DNA of 64,000 nt from Paenibacillus sp. FSL H8-0048 (GTDB taxonomy: Bacteria > Bacillota > Bacilli > Paenibacillales > Paenibacillaceae). Below the pieces are notes generated by a model, which saw only the letters and a list, made by a program, of their open reading frames with translations, was not told where the DNA came from and ran no database searches. Shown one piece after another: positions 59,268-64,000 of this stretch. Positions within the stretch are counted from its first letter, which is position 1, and each line of letters begins with the position of its first letter. The position numbers and the translations under genes were made by a program. The stretch is from NCBI RefSeq assembly GCF_038002825.1, contig NZ_JBBODF010000001.1, positions 2,542,001 to 2,606,000 on the forward strand. The letters are read 5' to 3'.

Positions 59268-59302
59268 CAATGGGCTCTTTTCCTGTAAAGTGCAGCGCAA
59301 GC

Positions 59303-60067
59303 TTATGATCTGTACCGGCTTTTATATTCTTTGGGAGTCATACCGCACATTTTCTTGAACAGCTTATTGAAGTACACCGGATCGCTGTAGCCGACTTTGT
59401 CAGCAATCTCATAATTCTTCAGGTCCGGGTGATGGAGAAGCATCTTTTTGGCCTCCGCAATGCGGATGCTGATCAAGTAGTCGGTAAGGGTCTGCCCTGT
59501 CTTTTGCTTGAACAGCCTGCTGATATAACTTGCATTCATTCCCACGGCCTCAGCCAGCCGCTCAAGCTCGAAATTAAGACCGTAATCCTGTTCAAGAATG
59601 CTCCTCATCTGCTCTACAACATAATGCTCCCCGCCTTCGGAAGGCTGATGCGGCACTTCATCGGAGGGAGCAGCCGCAGGCATCTGCCGGGCCGCTTCTA
59701 CACTTCTAAGCAGATCATATAATTGGACCTTATCAATGGGCTTCAGCAGATAATCAAGTACACCGAAGCGCATGGCCTTACGGGCGTAGTCGAATTCACT
59801 GAAGCCGCTCAGCACTGCTATAGGCAGCTGCTTAAGATGTCCTCTCGCCGCTTCAATCAGCTGGAATCCATCCATTCTCGGCATCTTGATATCTGTAATA
59901 AGAAGATCAATCTCCTCCAGGCTTAGCTCCTGCAGATGGTTCCAGGCCTCAAGCCCGTTGCCGTACGAGCCGATTACCCGGACCTCCACATCCATTCTGG
60001 AAGCGATCTTCTCCAGCCCGCGGCGGATCACTTCCTCATCATCCGCAATCATGATCCGGATTACCAC
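59303..60067 (-). CDS. Orphan YesN-type response regulator
   Basis: 254 aa. Receiver domain with phospho-acceptor Asp in LLITDIKMPRMDG near residue 60 and a Lys in DYLLKPID, then a C-terminal AraC helix-turn-helix pair (LAEAVGMNASYISRLFKQK, IADKVGYSDPVYFNKLFKK). GTG start after GGGGGCGATAGG. No histidine kinase is adjacent, so its partner must lie elsewhere. Its promoter copies the layout of the importer promoter. Confidence 0.92.
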   Translation of the reverse strand: MVIRIMIADDEEVIRRGLEKIASRMDVEVRVIGSYGNGLEAWNHLQELSLEEIDLLITDIKMPRMDGFQLIEAARGHLKQLPIAVLSGFSEFDYARKAMRFGVLDYLLKPIDKVQLYDLLRSVEAARQMPAAAPSDEVPHQPSEGGEHYVVEQMRSILEQDYGLNFELERLAEAVGMNASYISRLFKQKTGQTLTDYLISIRIAEAKKMLLHHPDLKNYEIADKVGYSDPVYFNKLFKKMCGMTPKEYKSRYRS

Positions 60068-60095
60068 CCTATCGCCCCCGTCGTTTCATCTCTGA

Positions 60096-60120
60096 TGATA
60101 GCGCTATCAATACAATTATA
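60096..60120 (-). promoter_or_regulatory. Regulator promoter with palindromic cre-like operator
   Basis: Minus strand: TATAAT (complement of 60115-60120), a 5-nt gap, then the perfect palindrome TGATAGCGCTATCA (60096-60109). It differs from the cre consensus at one position. Layout and spacing equal those of the importer promoter. Confidence 0.75.
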
Positions 60121-60229
60121 GACTCTGCATAACCATTAGAAAATGTGCCTCTATCCACTTTTATAGTCTTCAATTGACTTCATCCAGTTCCCGCTTGAAT
60201 TCCCGGCCGAAAAGAGTTATAACATGGTT

Positions 60230-60260
60230 ATATATCGTTATCATTATATACTAATATAAT
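60230..60260 (+). promoter_or_regulatory. Candidate operator and promoter of the epimerase operon
   Basis: A half-palindrome TGATAACGAT (complement inside 60230-60243), similar to the two operators above, lies about 12 bp before a TATAAT box (60255-60260). Weaker than the other two sites. Confidence 0.45.
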
Positions 60261-60323
60261 AATAACAAATATAAAAATAACTCCAATACCAACGAGCACT
60301 ATTAAGGAGTGAACAGTACAAAT

Positions 60324-61556
60324 ATGAAGAATGCAACTGAAGTATGGCGCACCCGGCTGGAAGCAGAGCTGAAGGACAATATTCTGGGCTTCTGGATGAA
60401 GCATACCCTGGATGATACTCATGGCGGCTTTATCGGTGAAATGGACAATCAGCTGCACGTGTTACCCGGTGCGGACAAAGGCCTTGTACTGAATGCACGG
60501 ATTCTGTGGACATTTGCAAGTGCTTACAGCGTCTACGGAACCGCAGATTATCTGGCTATGGCCGACCGTGCCTATGATTACCTTATTCAGAATTTTACAG
60601 ATTCCCAGTTCGGCGGCTTCTTCTGGATGGTAGATGAACACGGAGCTGCTTCCCAGCCCAAGAAACAAATCTATGGACTCGCCTTTGTCATCTATGCCTT
60701 GGCCGAGTACCATCATGCCACCGGCCGGGACGATGTCCTGCGCCAAGCCACCCAATTGTTCGATTTGATTGAGAAGTACGGTTATGACCCTCTTCACAAA
60801 GGGTATATTGAAGCCTTATCGCGGGAGTGGGAGATGACCGATGCTCTAAGTCTCAGCGCGAAGGATATGAATGAGAAAAAATCCATGAATACACATCTGC
60901 ATGTACTGGAAGGGTACACCGGCTTGTACCGGGTATGGAAGTCAGAGACACTCCGAAGCAAGCTCGCTGAGCTGATCGAAACCATGCTGGAGCATATCCT
61001 GGATTCGGACGGCAAGCACTTCCATTTGTTCATGGATGAAGAGTGGCAGGTGAAGTCAGAGCATATCTCCTTCGGCCATGACATTGAGGGAAGCTGGCTG
61101 CTCTATGAAGCTGCGGAAGTACTTGGGGACGAGGCCCTGCTTGAACGCGTGCGCAAGGTATCCCTGTCGATGGCCGAAGCTGCACTGACTGAGGGGGTAG
61201 CGCCGGATGGAGGAATCTGGAATGAGGCAGATCTTAGCGGCTTCATTGACAAAGCCCGCGAATCCAGAGACTGGTGGCCGCAGGCTGAAGCCATGGTCGG
61301 ATTCTACAATGCATATCAGTTAACCGGAGATTTGCGTTTCCTGAAAGCCGCTGAGAGCTCATGGAGCTTCACAGAGAACTTTATTATTGATCACCAGCTG
61401 GGCGAATGGCACTGGGGAGTGGATGAATCCCTGCAGCCTCTGGCCCATGCACCGAAGGTCAGCGCCTGGAAATGCCCTTATCACAACAGCCGGGCCTGCT
61501 TCGAGATGATTAGACGGCTTGGCGAACCATCAGATATAAAGGAGACTATACAATGA
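60324..61556 (+). CDS. Cellobiose 2-epimerase family (mannobiose 2-epimerase)
   Basis: 410 aa (alpha/alpha)6-barrel of the N-acylglucosamine 2-epimerase superfamily. Conserved His residues appear in [27 protein letters not shown] and [14 protein letters not shown], the pattern of cellobiose epimerases. With the downstream mannosylglucose phosphorylase, the likely reaction is beta-1,4-mannobiose to mannosyl-glucose. The ATG at 60324 is 14 nt after AAGGAG. Its stop overlaps the next start (ATGA). Confidence 0.9.
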   Translation: MKNATEVWRTRLEAELKDNILGFWMKHTLDDTHGGFIGEMDNQLHVLPGADKGLVLNARILWTFASAYSVYGTADYLAMADRAYDYLIQNFTDSQFGGFFWMVDEHGAASQPKKQIYGLAFVIYALAEYHHATGRDDVLRQATQLFDLIEKYGYDPLHKGYIEALSREWEMTDALSLSAKDMNEKKSMNTHLHVLEGYTGLYRVWKSETLRSKLAELIETMLEHILDSDGKHFHLFMDEEWQVKSEHISFGHDIEGSWLLYEAAEVLGDEALLERVRKVSLSMAEAALTEGVAPDGGIWNEADLSGFIDKARESRDWWPQAEAMVGFYNAYQLTGDLRFLKAAESSWSFTENFIIDHQLGEWHWGVDESLQPLAHAPKVSAWKCPYHNSRACFEMIRRLGEPSDIKETIQ

Positions 61557-62728
61557 GTACCATTTTTGAACAACGCAAGCAGGCATTGACTGAACGTTAT
61601 GAAGCCCTGATTGGACGCACCAATGAGAAGCTGCCTTACGGCAACGGTATTTATGACCGCTACAAGTATCCCCTGCTCACTGCGGAGCACGCTCCCCTGA
61701 TCTGGCGTTACGACTTCAATGAGGAGAGCAACCCGTATTTCGCAGAGAGAATCGGAGTGAACGGCGTATTCAATCCCGGAGCCATTGAACTGAACGGCAA
61801 ATTCTACATCGTTGCCCGGGTGGAAGGCCATGACCGCAAATCCTTCTTCGCTGTAGCCGAGAGCAGCAGCGGTGTGGACGGCTTCCGCTTCTGGGATCAC
61901 CCCGTAGTGCTGCCTGAGACCGCAGACCCGGATATCAACGTCTATGACATGCGCCTGGTACAGCATGAGGATGGCTGGATCTACGGCCTGTTCTGCACCG
62001 AACGCAAGGACCCGGACGCTCCCCCTGGCGATTTGTCCAGCGCTGTTGCGCAGTGCGGCATTGCCCGTACCAAGGATCTCAAGACCTGGGAGCGTCTCGC
62101 CGATCTTAAGACCGGCTCCGCCCAACAGCGTAACGTGGTCCTGCATCCAGAATTCGTTGACGGCAAGTATGCCTTCTATACGCGCCCGCAGGACGGGTTC
62201 ATCGACGCCGGTTCGGGCGGCGGCATCGGGTGGGGCTTATCGGAACAGATTGAGAACGCCGTTATCACCCGTGAGACGATTATAGACCAGCGCTACTACC
62301 ATACCATCAAAGAAGTGAAGAACGGCCAAGGCCCGGCTCCGATCAAAACACCGCTCGGCTGGCTGCACATCGCCCATGGCGTCCGGGGTACGGCTGCCGG
62401 CCTGCGCTATGTGCTGTATGCCTTCTTGTCTGACCTTGCCGAGCCTAACCGTGTGACTCATGCTCCAGGCGGACATTTCATTGCTCCAGACGGCGAAGAG
62501 CGCGTCGGCGATGTATCCAATGTTGTCTTCTGCAACGGCGTCATTGCCCGTGACAACGGCGAGGTCTTTATCTATTATGCCTCCTCCGATACCCGTATCC
62601 ATGTAGCTGCCACCACTGTAGACCAACTGCTCGATTATGTCATGAATACTCCTGAAGATCCGCTTCGTTCCTATGCTTGCGTACAGCAGCGCATCGCTTT
62701 GATCGACCGGAATTTACGGGTGAAATAA
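61553..62728 (+). CDS. GH130_1 4-O-beta-D-mannosyl-D-glucose phosphorylase
   Basis: 391 aa, typical of GH130 subfamily 1. The catalytic Asp is in INVYDMRLV. Phosphorolyses mannosyl-glucose to mannose-1-phosphate and glucose, the partner step of the epimerase. Coupled to the epimerase gene by ATGA overlap. Confidence 0.92.
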   Translation: MSTIFEQRKQALTERYEALIGRTNEKLPYGNGIYDRYKYPLLTAEHAPLIWRYDFNEESNPYFAERIGVNGVFNPGAIELNGKFYIVARVEGHDRKSFFAVAESSSGVDGFRFWDHPVVLPETADPDINVYDMRLVQHEDGWIYGLFCTERKDPDAPPGDLSSAVAQCGIARTKDLKTWERLADLKTGSAQQRNVVLHPEFVDGKYAFYTRPQDGFIDAGSGGGIGWGLSEQIENAVITRETIIDQRYYHTIKEVKNGQGPAPIKTPLGWLHIAHGVRGTAAGLRYVLYAFLSDLAEPNRVTHAPGGHFIAPDGEERVGDVSNVVFCNGVIARDNGEVFIYYASSDTRIHVAATTVDQLLDYVMNTPEDPLRSYACVQQRIALIDRNLRVK

Positions 62729-62741
62729 TGCAAAAGAAGCG

Positions 62742-62783
62742 GAAACGGTACTGTCCTTTTAGAGGACGGTACCGTTTCTTTTT
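62742..62783 (+). terminator. Terminator of the epimerase-phosphorylase operon
   Basis: GAAACGGTA (62742-62750) pairs with TACCGTTTC (62770-62778), with an inner GTCC/GGAC extension, then TTTTT. Confidence 0.9.
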
Positions 62784-62846
62784 GAAAGAATTTATATGTT
62801 TGGGGTCATCATCGAAGCTAAAGCTTTAAGGGTTTATTTTGTTGCT

Positions 62847-63908
62847 TCAACCCCGCGGCTTCCCTACAGAGTCCCGGTGGACGATATCTGCGGAGATCAG
62901 AATTTTCTCCAGTGGTGCAGCGGGATTCTGGATACGGTTCAGCAGCTTCTCGACAGCAGCACGGCCCATAGCTTCCTTAGGCACATGAACGGTTGTAAGC
63001 GGCGTAACTCCACGCAGGGAATCCTCGATATTGTCAAAGCCTGTGACCGAAAGATCAGCGGGAATACTAAGCCCGGCTTCCCGCAGCAATTCACTGACAT
63101 CAAGGGCTGTAAAGTCGTTCGCACACACAATGGCCGTAGGCAGGGTATCCGACTCTTTACGGGTGGCTACCCAGCGTCTGAATTCATCGCGGAGCATTTG
63201 GTCATCCATTCCCTCCAGCAGCAGTTCATCACCTATGGCCGGGACCTTCAGATGATTCTCCTCCAAGGCGCTGCGGAACCCGATCCAGCGGTCACGGAAG
63301 CTGCGGGAGTAACGGATATTGCCGATAAAGTGAAATAGAGTGTGTCCGGTGCCTATCAGATGATTGACGAGCCGGGTCATGGAATCGATGTTATTCGCAA
63401 ATACAGTATCACATGGAATTAAAGCATCCTCATGATCGATCATGACCAGCGGAAGCAGGGTCCGGTGCACTTCGAGCAGCAGTGAGGTGGAGATTTGCCC
63501 TACTCCGATCAGACCAAGCAAACCGTCCGGATTAAGCACATTAGCAAAATTATCAGCCCGGTGCTCTGAAATAATCACCATGCCCAGCCCCTCCTGATCC
63601 AGAGCCAGCGCAATGCCATCGACGATTTTGCCCCAATATAGTGAATCTTGAGTCTGAGAACGGATATTGGGCATCAGCACCAGCACGGATTGCTTATTAC
63701 GGTCTTGCTCTCCTGTCAGCGAACGGCGCTTCGGACTTTGTACATAGGCGTTTTTTTGGGTGAAATATCCCAGCTGAGAAGCAGCTTGAATCACCCGTTC
63801 CCGGGTGGTCTCATTAACCCCCTCCTTGCCGGAGAGCGATTTGGATACGACGAACTTGGAAACCCCAAGATGATCGGCTATTTTTTGCATCGTTACTTTT
63901 TTGGCCAC
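62847..63908 (-). CDS. LacI-family transcriptional regulator
   Basis: 353 aa. An N-terminal LacI helix-turn-helix (TMQKIADHLGVSKFVVSKSL) and hinge, then a sugar-binding effector domain ending LLNRIQNPAAPLEKILI. GTG start after GGAGG. Placed after the phosphorylase gene on the opposite strand; it is the likely local repressor of the mannoside genes, but this is positional inference. Confidence 0.93.
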   Translation of the reverse strand: MAKKVTMQKIADHLGVSKFVVSKSLSGKEGVNETTRERVIQAASQLGYFTQKNAYVQSPKRRSLTGEQDRNKQSVLVLMPNIRSQTQDSLYWGKIVDGIALALDQEGLGMVIISEHRADNFANVLNPDGLLGLIGVGQISTSLLLEVHRTLLPLVMIDHEDALIPCDTVFANNIDSMTRLVNHLIGTGHTLFHFIGNIRYSRSFRDRWIGFRSALEENHLKVPAIGDELLLEGMDDQMLRDEFRRWVATRKESDTLPTAIVCANDFTALDVSELLREAGLSIPADLSVTGFDNIEDSLRGVTPLTTVHVPKEAMGRAAVEKLLNRIQNPAAPLEKILISADIVHRDSVGKPRG

Positions 63909-64000
63909 AACAATACCTCCAGAATTTGATCTTGCTTAGTGTGCAGAGTCCGGTGGTTACGGAGCAGTCTGCTGACTCACACGTGCTTCCTTCCATTTTG

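Overview
The window looks like chromosome of a Paenibacillus-type Gram-positive bacterium. The evidence is strong AGGAGG-like ribosome sites with frequent GTG and TTG starts, a T-box leader before pheS, GlcT-controlled PTS genes, a CcpA-type cre site, YesM/YesN two-component proteins, many carbohydrate ABC and CAZyme genes, and zapA next to pheST. The species call is inference; I see no rRNA, tRNA, phage or IS transposase.

Layout. 1-2.5 kb: a sugar-sensing trio (membrane-anchored binding protein, YesM-type kinase, start of a YesN-type regulator cut by the window edge). 3-9.9 kb: T-box-controlled pheS, pheT, and a giant ZapA fused to a coiled coil of about 740 residues. 10-16 kb: a four-gene MacAB/YknXYZ-like export operon led by a large secreted protein. 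16.4-18 kb: diguanylate cyclase. 18.3-22.2 kb: type I pullulanase and an MFS transporter. 22.4-27.7 kb: glcT, ptsG, ptsH and ptsI with a GlcT antiterminator. 27.8-32.4 kb: an ABC exporter pair and the nfeD-flotillin pair. 32.5-38.8 kb: alcohol dehydrogenase, galKET and a divergent AraC regulator. 39.5-46.2 kb: aldo-keto reductase, sirtuin, HAD hydrolase, alpha/beta hydrolase, acyltransferase, ilvD. 46.3-53.5 kb: polysaccharide deacetylase, AI-2E-type permease, class B penicillin-binding protein, chemotaxis receptor. 53.5-64 kb: a beta-mannoside utilisation locus (CE7 esterase, GH130_2 phosphorylase, ABC importer, YesN regulator, cellobiose-type 2-epimerase, GH130_1 mannosylglucose phosphorylase, LacI regulator).

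The mannoside genes form a coherent pathway: import, deacetylation, 2-epimerisation of mannobiose to mannosyl-glucose, and phosphorolysis to mannose-1-phosphate plus glucose. The importer and the regulator share one promoter design, a TATAAT box followed after exactly 5 nt by a cre-like palindrome. This would place the locus under the HPr/CcpA catabolite control whose HPr gene lies in the same window.

The most unusual signal is non-coding. Four intergenic regions (about 2.58, 38.9, 51.1 and 59.1 kb) hold arrays of short palindromes whose repeat distance is almost always exactly 51 bp, although the palindrome sequence differs between arrays. Single copies occur at about 18.15 and 46.24 kb. In the 51.1 kb array nearly all variation keeps an RNA hairpin paired through G-U wobble on the + strand. 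In the 38.9 kb array the units form two modules of two forward and two reversed copies. I cannot assign a function.
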